DNA of 64,000 bases, taken from positions 1 through 64,000 of the forward strand of contig ML769473.1 in the NCBI GenBank assembly GCA_009733575.1. Direction: 5' to 3'. Position 1 is the first letter of the stretch, and each line of letters starts with the position of its first letter. Origin of the DNA: Gymnopus androsaceus JB14. Its lineage: Eukaryota; Basidiomycota; Agaricomycetes; Agaricales; Omphalotaceae. Shown one piece after another: positions 12,394 through 23,662 of this stretch. The translations under genes were made by a program, and so were the position numbers. Below the pieces are notes generated by a model, which saw only the letters and a program-made list of their open reading frames with translations, searched no databases and was not told where the DNA came from.

Positions 12394-13286
12394 GGCAAAG
12401 ACTCGCATGCTTTTCTTTTTATATAATTAAGTACATTCGCATTTGTAGACATGCATAATAGTATTGATTCGCTACGTGTCTATTCAAAGGAGAGCAGAAA
12501 TATTCTTCATGACCGTTGGGCATTCTCAGAATGTCTTGAGAATCCCAGTCGCTTTCAGTATTCTTGGCTCTCTTAAACTGGCACTGGCTCTTAGTCTAAA
12601 TAAGCGACTGAGTCCATGATCCATTTCACTGTATCCATTCATACGGCTAGTTCTTGATTATCTGGGCCGTGTTGAGTCTCTGCCACTGCAATCTGGATTC
12701 TGAACTTGCATTCAGCACGAAATCCTTTGGCCTCTTACCCGACGAGGAGCAAGCAAAGACGGTGAAGCAATACAGTTTCCGGACCTGAATTCTTGAGATG
12801 CATATCATCGCTCTTCATGGAATCCCGATGCGTTCCAGCTTCCCAAGTCCACTTCTCACCGGCCCTCAAGTCCAAAGTTCCAAGCAACTTGAAGTTAAAT
12901 AACACCGCGTTAGCAAAATTTTAATCTCCCTCTTCCTCCCTCCATCCTGTGCTCTAGCTACCCAATGGGCAAAGCCCCAAGATCACTTGAACTTGACATG
13001 TCACACAGGCTCAAGCCGCTCAACTGGCTCAACAAGTGTAGGTCTTTCTCCCATCCTGTTTCATTTAGTTTTATTAACCAGCCTCGCTCCATAGTATTCA
13101 TACGCCGTGTAGGAGCATCAGCATGCAAGAGCACGAAGCGAAGTCAGGTGATTGATCCCGCCTCATCCCAAACCGTCAAAATCGCTATAAGTAGATGGAT
13201 AGATCACCCGGCGCGAAAGCTCTTAAACAGTCTCAATCATCATCCGAGTCGTCGTCTCGTACTTACTCTCTCAGGTGCCAATTAGT
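12394..13286. other. Non-coding, start of the inserted segment
   Basis: The first 130 bp match the 3' flanks of the other UPO copies. Sequence from about 12,530 is unrelated to them and leads into the kinase fragment. ACGAAGCGAAGTCA at 13136-13149 resembles NCBP1-upstream sequence near 6295, but the match is too short to be sure. No gene supported. Confidence 0.45.
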
Positions 13287-13934
13287 ATGTCTGCACCAGT
13301 GGACAGTTCCGAGTCAGATGTTAACAGAGGTGGCAGTCATGTAGGAGCATCTTCGTTGCCTGTTTTCTCTTCCTTATTCATGAACCACGTAGGTTACCGA
13401 GATGGTCTGGGACCAGCGTCGCCAGATCCAAGCACATATCACCCGCACTGCAACGAGCGCGGAGTGGAGTCACCCATCTTAGTAATGGTATCTGACTTTG
13501 GGCAATGTTGCCTTGCTGATGTTGGTGAATTTGGGATGATGAGCACTTTGCAAAATCCCTCATCTCCAACAGGAGCTGTTGGAAGTGTGAGGTGGATGGT
13601 CCCTGAATTGTTTGAATATACAATGAATGCAGCACTTTCCACATCTACAGATATGTATGCACTTGGTTGCACAATTCTTGAGGTATGTTTCTAATCTTTT
13701 TTAGATTAAGATAACATGAATTTGCTATAGATTATCACTGGTGCAGCTCCTTTCTTCGAAACGAAATCCAATGTTGCAGTCTCCCTCCGCCCCACAAAGG
13801 GATTCTCTGATAGACTATGGACAGCAATGGATAAATGCTGGGCACAGAGTCCAGATGATAGGCTCACTATTCAGGCGCTCATGGATGACCTGTCCTTGTT
13901 CAATATTGATTCGGAAGCTGGAGACAAATTATAA
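13287..13934 (+). pseudogene. Truncated protein kinase (C-lobe only)
   Basis: Two exons (13287-13682 and 13731-13934, phase 0, GT-AG) encode about 200 residues. They cover the DFG motif (VMVSDFGQCC), the activation segment end GSVRWMVPELF, the subdomain IX block STDMYALGCTILE, and the C-lobe end DKCWAQSPDDRLTI. This pattern fits fungal TKL/RLK-type Ser/Thr kinases. The glycine loop, catalytic Lys, alpha-C Glu and the HRD loop are all missing, so it cannot phosphorylate. The N-terminal 50 residues look random and were probably captured at insertion. It lies between UPO copies 2 and 3 and interrupts the repeated block. It may be transcribed, but is best seen as a fragment. Confidence 0.7.
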
Positions 13935-14118
13935 CTTGAATACAATATTGATACAATAAGTAGTGCATTTAATTGTGTTCGCTCTGAGCCTGGAGGTACT
14001 TCGTGTGCTGTCAGCATACTAATTGTTTCGTAACATCTATCGCTATCTATTGTCTTCCTTCTTCCATTGCATGCTACAGGAAGACTTTCAGAATGCAAGA
14101 CGTAACCGACGAGCGCAC

Positions 14119-14385
14119 GAATGATCATATTAAGTTAATAACCCGGGATATTCAAAGTAAGTGGTGGGCTGTTAATACAAGAGCACATCCCTCTATCCAG
14201 GCTGAATTTGCTCTGAATACAAGAAATCTTATTAGATTTGCGCGAGTCAAAGTCAAAGCGTAAGTACTGCTACTGATCCAGGCAGTGCGGAGCGGAACTT
14301 ACTAATACGACGACTTCCAGCTGAGCTTTCGACTGAGCTACTGAACCAAACCAAATCTCATCACATTGCATCCGTGCCGCTGGGT
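14119..14385 (+). pseudogene. Repeat tail of unit 2 with PIL1-promoter relic
   Basis: GAATGATCATATT followed by a CCCGGGATATT-like stretch matches 9006 onward. GTGCGGAGCGGA, CAGCTGAGCT and AAATCTCATCACATTGCAT match 9320-9400 and, more weakly, the promoter of PIL1 at 16600-16745. It marks the right end of the second duplicated unit after the kinase-bearing insert. Confidence 0.6.
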
Positions 14386-14530
14386 CTTATGTACATATAC
14401 CATTTATACCTTGGGCAGAGCTTACTATTACAGTACTACTACAGGCTATGCTTTCACACCGTGACTAGTAACTACTACTGCGTGTGAGGCCAAAAAGTAC
14501 TATGAGGCCGGGTTCGATATACAATAAGAT

Positions 14531-14626
14531 GTGACGAAGATTAGCCGATTATACCATTCCCAGAGGGGATCCTCAAGAAAGGAAAGTGATTGAATGGAAG
14601 ACAGTGATCGGCGAAATCTTCGTCAC
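14531..14626 (+). mobile_element. MITE family 2, copy A (96 bp)
   Basis: Begins GTGACGAAGATTAGCCGAT and ends ATCGGCGAAATCTTCGTCAC, imperfect terminal inverted repeats. The core (AAGGAAAGTGATTGAATGG) aligns with the reverse complement of copy B at 22836-22927. A further inverted end (AATCGGCTAAGATCTTCGTCAC) lies at 14648-14669, so the original element may have been longer or two elements nested. Non-coding. Confidence 0.75.
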
Positions 14627-14755
14627 ACCTTGGCATGTTCGCAGTTCAATCGGCTAAGATCTTCGTCACATCCTTGTGATGCTCGCAGTTTAGAATCAAT
14701 ACGGACTTTACAGCATGTCGGATTCATCTCAATACGGGTTTCGCTTACTGGCCAT

Positions 14756-14767
14756 GATAAAAGGCTG
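14756..14767 (+). promoter_or_regulatory. TATA-like element of UPO copy 3
   Basis: GATAAAAGGCTG is kept at the same 34-bp distance before the copy 3 ATG even though the coding part is broken. Confidence 0.45.
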
Positions 14768-14800
14768 AATATCGCCCTCCAGGATTTGCATCGTTCTACT

Positions 14801-16280
14801 ATGTTTTCTTCCCTCTTAAGCAGCTTCACTACTCTCTCTTCGCCCTCTCTGCGAGCGCATTCCCAGAGTATCGATCTCTCGCAGGTCTGTCTGCTGCCGA
14901 GGTCCGTGCTGTGGCTCGCACTTTCACAAGCACTCCTGGCGCTCAACCTCCGCCTCCGGCGATTAACGACACATCGTCCAAACTCGTCTTTGACGACGCC
15001 CATCCATGGGAGCCTCTCCGTCCAGGAGATATTAGAGGGCCCTGCCCAGGGTTGAATACTTTAGCTTCGCATGGGGTTCGTATTCGTTCTTCTTCATTCA
15101 AGCATTCGCCCGCCAACAAGTACGTTCGTAGTATCTTAATCGCTCTGGCATCGCAACTCCCGGTGAAATTATCACCGCGGTACAAGAAGGTAAGTATCGA
15201 ACTGAATCTCCGCCTCTCTCTACCAGCTGACTGATTCTAGGATTCAACATGGGATTGGACGTGGCCACATTCGTGACATACGCTGTATGCTCGCTCTCAC
15301 AGTACTTGGACTTTGCTTTAACTGATTGTCATTAATAGGCATTTGTGGTCGATGGAAACCACCTCACCAACTTGATGAGTATCGGTGCAAAAGACTCCAG
15401 AAACTGGTCCAGATGCGCCCGCACCCGCTATTATTGGCGGCTTGAACGCTCACGGCGCATTCGAGGGTAAGTACTTCAACATGTCTTGTTCTCACCGGCT
15501 GATACTCTTCCAATCAGGTGATGCTAGTACTACTCGAGATGACTTTGCACTCGGCTAGCAATTTCCTCTTCAACGAGACTTTGTTTGATCAGGTAAATGA
15601 ACATTGTGGTTTATTATTCCATTTTTCACTAACGCCTGATACCTGCTTGTCCTCCAGCTCTCTCAAGCGGCGATCGATTTTGGGTCGAAATGGGACTCTC
15701 GACATAACTTCGGCCGCAGTGCACCGTCACAATCGTATCCTAGACTCCATGGCACGGAACCCCAACTTTACTTTCGTGACTCCGCGGTACCTGACAGCGT
15801 ATGCGGAGACGACTTTCCTCTTGCATTCTTTGTTAGCCACCAGACATTCGAACTCATCTATGACCCTCAACTTGGACGACGCACGAAGCTTCTTCCAGAC
15901 GCACAAGTACCCCGATAACTTTTTCCGCCGGAATGGTTCCTATGGCTTTACTGAGCTCGGTGAGCTTGTCACGGAGGTCTTTGATTTCTTCCCCGATATC
16001 TTCCTGGCAACAATGAGGGCGCAGGAACTATGTCCTGGACCCAAATGACCCTGGTTTCAATGGTCATGGTGTAAGTAAACTACTATGCAAAACGATGAAA
16101 GTTCTGACTCCCCATCTACAGACCTGTTTTGCCTACTACAAGCAGATCAAACTTAACTTTGTGCGATGTATCCCGATCCAACTGACGAGTTAGCGAACGG
16201 CCTCTCAGCAGAACATGGCGACTTTTTACTCGGCTTTGGGAGACCCAACCTGTGAAGAGGTCTTTCCGTTTGGTCAGTGA
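14801..16280 (+). pseudogene. Unspecific peroxygenase copy 3, frame-broken
   Basis: Aligns along its whole length with copies 1 and 2, and every intron is recognisable. The heme segment GPCPGLNTLASHG is intact. Relative to the intact copies there are one-base insertions in the signal peptide (an extra A near 14819 and extra C near 14841), near 15390 (GCAAAAGAC) and near 15688 (TCGAAATGGG). An extra C near 15555 makes LG-stop. More indels lie near 15815-15850, 16005-16030, 16145-16165 and 16190-16205. No single frame can give a working enzyme. Most lesions are single-base insertions, the same type that interrupts the adjacent PIL1 gene, so part of this damage could be assembly error. I still call it a pseudogene because the lesions are so many. 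Confidence 0.75.
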
Positions 16281-16745
16281 GGCGACTTGAAGACTTTTCA
16301 GCCTCTCTTTTTATAAATAGATACATTCGCTTTTGTAGACAGTGGAACATGAATAATTGATTCGCTATGTCTTTATTCAAAGGAGAGCAGAAATAGTGAG
16401 ATCTATGCTTTCTGAGTGGGGCGATGCCAGTGCAGTTTTCAAGGAGATATCTGTCAATGAGAAAGAAAAATATGAGGAACTGCGCGGGGCACGAATAATT
16501 AATAACCCGAGATAGTAGTGACCAAAGCAGTCTGAATCTGAATTTAGTCCCTTAAGACTTGCTTAAGACAAGTCCAAAGCGTAAGTAGCGGCAATAAGCA
16601 CTACTGATCCGGTGCGGAGCGGAGCAGAACAAAGTTGTGTCGTCACTTGCCTTGATCAGCTTGTACTGTTACGACGACTTGCAGCTGAGCTGCGCTCTTC
16701 GACTCTTCTACTCATACTCAATCGAATCTAGTCAACTCATACACC
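16281..16745. promoter_or_regulatory. UPO copy 3 3' flank and PIL1 promoter
   Basis: The left half matches the 3' flanks of the other UPO copies. The right half (16597-16745) is the presumed promoter and 5' UTR of PIL1, of which shortened copies lie at 9304-9415 and 14270-14385. Confidence 0.55.
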
Positions 16746-19633
16746 ATGTTCAAAACCGCAGCCACCAAGATTGCACACAATTCGACTCTTCCTTCGCTTG
16801 GAGGAAACAAGGATCTCAGGCCTTTACAGGATCTAATTAATGCTGAAAAGTCTGTTTTGATTTCGTGAGTACAAAATACTGTCTAGCTTCCAGCATAAAT
16901 GTACGATTAATTTACATCCAGCCTGCAAAAACTCAGCGTCGATTTTGGCAGAGCTGCGGAAGCTCTGCGTATTTGGGGTTCTGGAGAAGGTGAAGACCTT
17001 CTTGTGCGTTTCTTCTTGCGTCCTCAGACCATTTACTAATATTTAATCTCCATAGGATATCCTATCGGCATCCACAAACCTTCTCAACCAATTCTCCACT
17101 TCCATCTCCAACTACGCCTCGCACGAGCATGCAATCCGTGATCACATGAAAGCTATTCGCTCGAGAGAAGAAGCCCTGGACGAATTGAAACGTCGACGAA
17201 AGGGTCTCATCAGTAAAGCCGACACTGCTGAGAAGAAACTTTCAAAAATGTCTCCAGGTAAGCAAACGGACTTACATTCTAATGATACTCGATACCACTG
17301 CCAATGCCTTTTGAACTACCTACTGAACGTTTGTTCTCCAGAGCACAAGAATCTCGGTATGCAAACCGACACCCTCAATCGCCTTCCGCGATGAAATTCG
17401 CTCGATGGATTCCGAGATCATGACAGACGAGGCATCCTTGGGAGACTTCAAGCGATTCAAGACCAAGTCTTGGATGGGTCTCAAGTTCGGTGGATTATTA
17501 GAGTGTTGTGAAAAGGGCACGATTGTTGGTGAATTTGGCCGGCTGGTTATTGGTGTTAGTGGATCATGCGAATCTCGAAATTAGCCCCTCTAATGTATTC
17601 CACAGGAAATCTCTGAAGAAACAACTCAACCGGGAATGTCCCGTACGATGTACATGAATCACCAGAAAGTGAGCTCGCTGATATCCGACGCCACACGATG
17701 CGTCGACGAAGTCTCTTTCTCTACCGTTGCTGCTCCCGGCGCAGGTCCTCCTGGGCCCAAGAGCCCTACCGACTACCTTGGCCCTCCCCATGGGATAGGC
17801 ACGGGTCACTTCCTCAACGCCTCGGAGATGTCTACCAACAGCGTTCCTCCCTCTCCAATGTCTCCCCATACTTATTCGATGTACCCGGAACTCGACTCCC
17901 GTACACGTAGCACAGATGATTTCGGTGTCGTAGGGTCCGAGTTCCCCAATTAGTAGCAGTGGCGGCGCCAGTAGATTCGCTACCTTCCCAGTCAAAACCT
18001 CTACCGGAGCCACTGGATTCTCACTCCGAGACGGACCAGCTCCATCTGTCGCTGTCAATCCCGAGGCAGGAGACGATTCGTTTTCTTCCTCTGTCGCCGC
18101 CGCTCTGAACGCACGAAAACCGTCAGTCGACGAACCAGCACCTTCGTACGAAACACATCAAGGTCCTCCTCCTGGTGCTGCTGCGCCCCTTATCATGCCC
18201 AGTCCTTGGGATAATGTTATGCCTCATTCGAATTCAGGACAAGGTTTAGGCGTCGACGCGAATAACGGTCAACGAGCTGTTAGTACGTATCGGCGACGAT
18301 GTCGGATTTGGCTTACATGACGAATCCCGACGATGATCATAATCATCATGAAGAGAGAGAGGAAGAGGCCAACTCTGGTGGTCATGTACGACAGTCGAGC
18401 AAGGAGGTTCATTTCGGGCAGGTGCAAGATATCGATTCAGAGATGGACAAACGACATGATGCTGCTGTTGAGGCTGGGACTGCGCACTTAGATAGCCCTC
18501 TTGGACCCACAGCTGCTCGTACGTCACCTAAACGCATTCCTCCTCCTTCGATGCACCCCGAAGATGAAGAGCGCGCATTGAACGCTGCTGCAGCGAGGGA
18601 AGTTAGTCGGGAGATGGATGTACTTAGTTTCAGTCCGCCTCCAGCTTCGGCTACGCTCCCACCAAGAGTTGAGATCTCTGGCTCTGGTTCTGGGATTCAG
18701 CAGGAAGGTGGAACTGGAACAGAATGGCGCTCATCTTACGAATCAGGGATGTCAAATAGGACACCATCTCCTCTGCTCCCACCGATAGCTCCATTCGCTG
18801 CTCAACGTGGTGTTTCTCCGACTCCCATTGATACGACTACCAGTACGAACGACTACTCCGACAAACCAACTTCCCCGACGGCCGCTACGACCTCTCCTGT
18901 ACACCCCAACAACTCCCCTCCTCGAATGACTCTCCCCGAGCGTACCATATCATCCATCTCCAATGGATCAAACTATCGCACACCTCCAGAATACCCTCGT
19001 TCCATAGGCGGATCGCCTATGGGCCAGCAATCGACGTCGTCTTTGACTTCTGGTATGGGTATCCCAGCATCACCTGTAGTCCCAGGAGCAGGCGCACGAA
19101 CAATCTCCGCAGCGGCCTTCCGTCGACCTGCAGCTGCTCCTGGTCGTTCACAAAGTAATGACTTTGGCTCTGGTCGGTCTTCGTCCCCTCTTGCATCCGC
19201 ATCTGCTCCGATGGCCGATGTAAGTCCTCTTCAGCCAAAGAAACGAGGAGGGTTACCGAATACGCCAAATGTGCCGAGTCCATACGGACATTCCTCTTTA
19301 TCCCAATCTATACCCCCAGTGCTAGCGGAGCACAATAACCTTGACCCAAGCTACGGTGACAATCGTGTATCCCAAGCCAGCGACGACTATGACTACCTCA
19401 GTGCGTACACCTACTCAGATCCAGCGCCAGCTCCGACGGGAAGTCCTCAGAGGAATGATTACGGGAGCTTGGGTCAAATTAGGGTAGCGAATGCCGAGAT
19501 GGGGTCGGGGTCGGGACCGGCATCTCCTACTGGAACGCCGCCTAGTTACACTTATACTGATGGGCAGGGACGTGGAAATGGAGGGTATGGAGAAGGGAAG
19601 TTTGCGACTGACTTGGAGGGAGGGCTGAGATAG
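16746..19633 (+). CDS. PIL1: Eisosome core component, PIL1/LSP1 family, with long disordered tail
   Basis: BAR-domain protein that shapes plasma-membrane furrows (eisosomes). The start MFKTAATKIAHNST is followed by INAEKSV and, after intron 1, LQKLSVDFGRAAEALRIWG, the family hallmark. Then come HAIRDHMKAIRSREEALDEL, FKRFKTKSWMGLKFGGLLE and EISEETTQPGMSRTMY. The tail of about 550 residues is rich in Ser, Pro and Thr and ends EGKFATDLEGGLR, as in basidiomycete orthologues, which are longer than the yeast proteins. Exons: 16746-16864, 16922-17003, 17056-17257, 17342-17554, then 17606 onward. The frame breaks by apparent one-base insertions near 17386 (LNRL-RDEIRSM), 17948, 18286-18292 and 18308 (GDDVG-LAYMT). 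All are in a conserved gene with unbroken sequence on either side, so sequence error is likely. Direction and spacing suggest UPO and PIL1 were ancestral neighbours. Confidence 0.87.
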
Positions 19634-20032
19634 GATGAACCTGTAAAACAGGAAAGAAGGCGGGCGTTGAGTAGGACTGCTGTGAATCAGTGATTACGAA
19701 GATACCCTACCATGTATTATTAACCATTTTTCCTTTCAGCACTCAATGTATGTATTCTATTCACGCTCATTGGACAGAATTCATACAGTACACTGAGACA
19801 TGAATACAATCCCATCAGATGAAGCTTATTCGTTTCCTCTGCTTTTCGCAATCACGTACTAAGCACAACCCACGACTCTCCTTTTCCCTCTTTCTCACTT
19901 CCAGGAGGAACCTCTACTTGGAGCTTGAAGTACTATTATTACCAATTTACAAGGCGTTGTAGCCGAATGCTTAATTGAAGCAATGAATATCCAGCTGATG
20001 GACGTATCACGTTCACATTCTTTACACCATAT
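19634..20032. other. Intergenic between PIL1 and CNT
   Basis: PIL1 3' UTR and CNT 5' region. The first coding exon of CNT may lie here (ATG candidates near 19801 and 19983), but no join could be supported. Nothing else seen. Confidence 0.4.
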
Positions 20033-22497
20033 AGCAGGCAGGACAGAGCGACGACTCGCAGGCTTCTGAGCTGGGCAAGAATCCAGGCTCATCATTAGCC
20101 GAGCTTAGCTATGGGAATGACTCATTGCATCCCACTGGGACTCGGGCTCGGAGATGGAGATGGAGAAGGAGGGTGCAGACGCGTCATTGGGCCCGTATAA
20201 TTGGATGGGGCATCCTGGTCGCAGGTATATTATCGTGGTGGTCGTGTACTCTGGCGTTGAGGCCTGTTGGGTACGGATGGTATGTTTCTTTTCCTTGAAC
20301 TTTGAGTGAGTACCGGAATAGCTCATTGACGTTTTTTTTCGCTGGTTCATATAGGGTTGCCCAGACAGTGATTGCTTGGTTTGCATTGATGTGAGTAACA
20401 GGTATATCTCGAGAGCCAGTAGGATTGACCTATTCTTCCAGCCTAATCGCCTCTGGACCCGTTTCTAACATCCTTAAGAAATGGGCACCCTCCGGAACCG
20501 TATCACTTGCGAGTGCTCGGTATTGGAACATCTTTCGACATTCATGGCTTCGTATACCTTACCTGTTGCGCCTTTCATTCGGCTGGCTCGTCGTTGTGGG
20601 TATCTTCTTGAGCATGGTATTTGGCTTTCGAAATGACGATGAGGTAGGTTTGTTGCATACTTGACACTTGACACGCTTTGAACAAGACTGTGCGTTTCTA
20701 GTCGTTGGGTGCACGCGCAATACCGCTTTCAGGAATTGTGGTATTTCAGACAACTTTTTTCCTCGCCTCTGAAAATCGATCAAGGATCCAATGGTCAGTT
20801 TCATTCTGTACCGTGCGTTTTCATGATTACTAGCAAACTACTTACCCCATTTTACCAGGCCTACGGTTATAAATGGTCTAATCCTACAACAAGTCATTGC
20901 CATGTTCGTGTTGAAGACGCGGGCTGGATTTGATATCTTTGATTGGATAGTCAATGTTGTCATAGATTTCTTTGGTTTCACTATTGCTGGCAAGGTCTTC
21001 GTTTGGGACGAGGCGACGGCGAGCAAGGAGTGGCTTATTATCAATATTGTAAGTCCTCAAAATATAGCTATGTATCCATTTTTGAGTGCTGAACAACGGT
21101 TTAGATTGCATCAGTGTTTCTTTTCTTGGCCTTTGTAGAACTTTTATATTATATCGGAGTAATGGAGTGGATTTTGAAGAAACTGTAAGCATCTTTGGAT
21201 CCATCTTGGTAGACTCGGAAATTAATTGTCGATAAACAGCGCGTGGTTCTTCTTCAACATAATGAACATCTCTGGCGCAGAAGCAGTGGTAGCAGCTTCA
21301 TCACCAATCGTTGGCCAAGGAGATGCAGCGTGCTTGGTCAAACCATACATGAATCGTACGCTATTCCTTTTTTGAGGAATGAACAAAACTAATAGTATTG
21401 TAACGGACAGTGATGACACGGTCAGAGCTTCGTGAGTCGTCCACACTGTGTATTTGGCCGTACTGCTGCGTATTCATGCCACTACCAGATCTCGTTTTGA
21501 CATCAGGTTACTCTACCATCTCTGGCACCTTCGTTGCTATATATGTGTCCCTCGGCGTACCAGCGCAAAATCTGATCACATCCTCTTGTATCTCCATACC
21601 TGCAGTAATTGCCATAAGCAAGATGCGGTGTCCAGAGATGGAAGAGCCTGTCACCAGGGGAAATGTTGTCGTGAATCGCGGAGAGCAGGCAAATAAGCCA
21701 GTGAGTCTATGTCTGTAGGATTTTCGTCATGGAGTTTACTAACTGTGACTGCGACAGGAAAATGTCATCCACGCCTTCTTCAAGGGTGCAGCGTTTGGGC
21801 TGCAGATAGCCGCACAGATTATGTGGGTACCAAAGCATCCTTCGGAGTCATGATATGTATCTGATACCGGGTTATTACAGAGCCAATACCCTCGTTTTCT
21901 TATCATTTCTTAGTCTGTGAGTATCCATGTCCATGCATATCTATTATCGCTCACTTTTTGCTCGTGTAGTGTCAACTCTCTCCTTACATGGATTGGGCTC
22001 GGTTTCGGTATTCATCAACTTACGCTTCAACTAATCTTTCGGGTACATCTTCTACCCTTTGGCATTCCTCATAGGCATTCCTCGCACAGAGCTCCTCCCC
22101 GTAGCTCGTCTCCTGGCTACCAAACTCGTGGCAAACGAGCTGGTTGCGTACACAGAGCTTCAGGCGTTGATGAAGACTGATGCAGCGCTATCTGCGAGGG
22201 CTTATACGATTACAACGTGTAGGGCACTTTTGTATGCACTTTTACTTTCGCTCGCTCACAGTTGTCGGATTTTAGATGCCCTTTGTGGCTTCGCGAATAT
22301 CAGCTCTTTGGCTGTGACTGGGGTGATTGCTGCGCTTGCGCCGTCGAAGGCTACAACGGCTGCGAAAATTGCGTTTTCGGCGTTGCTTTGTGGTTTTTGA
22401 CGACGATGCAGACTGCTGCTATTGCGTGAGTCTGTCCTCTGCTCATAGTGTGCACCCTTCAATGCCTTTTTGTCTCGCTAGCGGGATGTTGATTTGA
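20033..22497 (+). CDS. Concentrative nucleoside transporter (CNT/SLC28/NupC family)
   Basis: Plasma-membrane, cation-coupled uptake of nucleosides. The frame from 20033 runs [19 protein letters not shown], a basic stretch, then the first membrane helix ([15 protein letters not shown]). Family blocks follow: [40 protein letters not shown]; the substrate-site region [54 protein letters not shown]; and [20 protein letters not shown]. About ten introns. Ends AIAGMLI, stop 22495-22497, after a short last intron. Two apparent indels interrupt it: an extra T at 22036-22039 (LIFGYIFYP expected) and a missing T in the run at 22394-22398 ([13 protein letters not shown]). The true start codon is not resolved and probably lies in an upstream exon. 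Confidence 0.85.
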
Positions 22498-22835
22498 GAA
22501 ACTTGCAATTGCTTGAATTTCTTGAGGTAAATAACACCACATAGTACTGTACTGACTATATCATACATGTTGTAACTTATAATATTGCTATGAGCCAGAA
22601 TGATTGTTACTTAAAATCTCTTTACATAAATATCCTTCCCCTACAAACTCTATATATCTCTGGCCTCCCTTCGAAAGTTTTTGTAAGTTGCCCTCTGTCC
22701 TCGAGTAGTAGTTTCAGCTACCCGGACACTTGTTGCATCGCTAGCATAAGTATATGACCATGCAGTGGAATGTTGTATTCACTTTCACTTCCCCTCGCTC
22801 ACAATTAGACATGCTGTAAAGCGTTTCTGAGAACT

Positions 22836-22927
22836 GTGACGAAGACTTTAGCCGGTCACTACCTTCCATTTAATCACCTTCCTTTTTTTCAAGGCTCTCT
22901 ACGTGAGAATCGGCTAATCTTCGTCAC
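22836..22927 (-). mobile_element. MITE family 2, copy B (92 bp)
   Basis: Terminal inverted repeats GTGACGAAGACTTTAGCCGG (left) and ATCGGCTAATCTTCGTCAC (right). Read on the minus strand it aligns with copy A at 14531-14626, including AAGGAAGGTGATTAAATGGA in the core. Two copies 8 kb apart in opposite orientation support a mobile family. Confidence 0.75.
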
Positions 22928-23012
22928 ATCTTGGTCTGCCAACCGTATTCGAAGTTGGACCAATCTAATCCGGCCTCATAGTATTTGTTGCGCTTATTTG
23001 TGAAAGAGGCTA

Positions 23013-23117
23013 TGCGAGACCGCAAAAATCACTTTTAACTGGGGCTTTAGAGATGTACGTTATATCTTTAAATCCCCAGAAGGAATTTTTAAACAAGTGA
23101 GTGTATGCAGTCTCGCA
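23013..23117. repeat. Imperfect palindrome of 105 bp (foldback)
   Basis: Outer arms TGCGAGACCGCA and TGCAGTCTCGCA pair with one mismatch. Inner arms CTGGGGCTTTAGAGAT and ATCTTTAAATCCCCAG pair with two mismatches around a short ACGTTAT loop. Non-coding; probably a foldback/MITE relic. Confidence 0.55.
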
Positions 23118-23662
23118 AACGGTTCTAAGGTTTTGGCATGATCACATGGCGCCTGACTGTCATTCCCTGTAAGTCGCAAGCTCAACATATTGTTTATTTA
23201 TGATGTTTATAATGTGAAAAATCATAGCACACGTTAAACTAAGTGTGTACATGTCCGTGTTAGGAGACGGCACTGATCCACTTCCTATAGCTTTCAAGCA
23301 CTAACGTGGTAGGAAGGAAGGAGTGAGTGACTCCGAAGTATATTACACGAATATACTGGTGCACTCAAGAGTCAAGGGTAGTCTTTTGCTGCTGGCTGAA
23401 GGAACAAACTTATATAAACGTCTCCTCAGGACGCAGAGGCAGCGCGTCCCTCCAGCATAAAACACTAGCTCTAAAGCACGGATCCGATCTCGTAGTAGAT
23501 GGAGCGTCAAGTGATAGCCATTCCACTTGGACTACTTAAACCGTTACTGCCAACAACACATCGGTTACTAGGTAAATTTTCGGGGCGACGTCCAGTCTTA
23601 AGCACGCCTGGACAGTGGTTTATCCTAAATAATTAGACAATGGCTTATCCGCCGGCCAGAGA

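Larger units (their letters stand above)
22498..23662. other. Gene-free interval with two foldback elements
   Basis: About 1.2 kb with no supported gene. It contains MITE copy B (22836-22927) and a palindromic element (23013-23117), listed separately. The rest shows nothing recognisable. Confidence 0.5.

Noticed and set aside
12965..13286. 106-residue open frame before the kinase fragment
   Set aside because: Composition looks random, no start context or splice join to the kinase frame, and no family resemblance.
18299..19633. A separate Ser/Pro-rich gene starting at 18299
   Set aside because: The frame is the disordered tail of the PIL1-type protein (GDDVG then LAYM, ending FATDLEGGLR), separated only by apparent indels.
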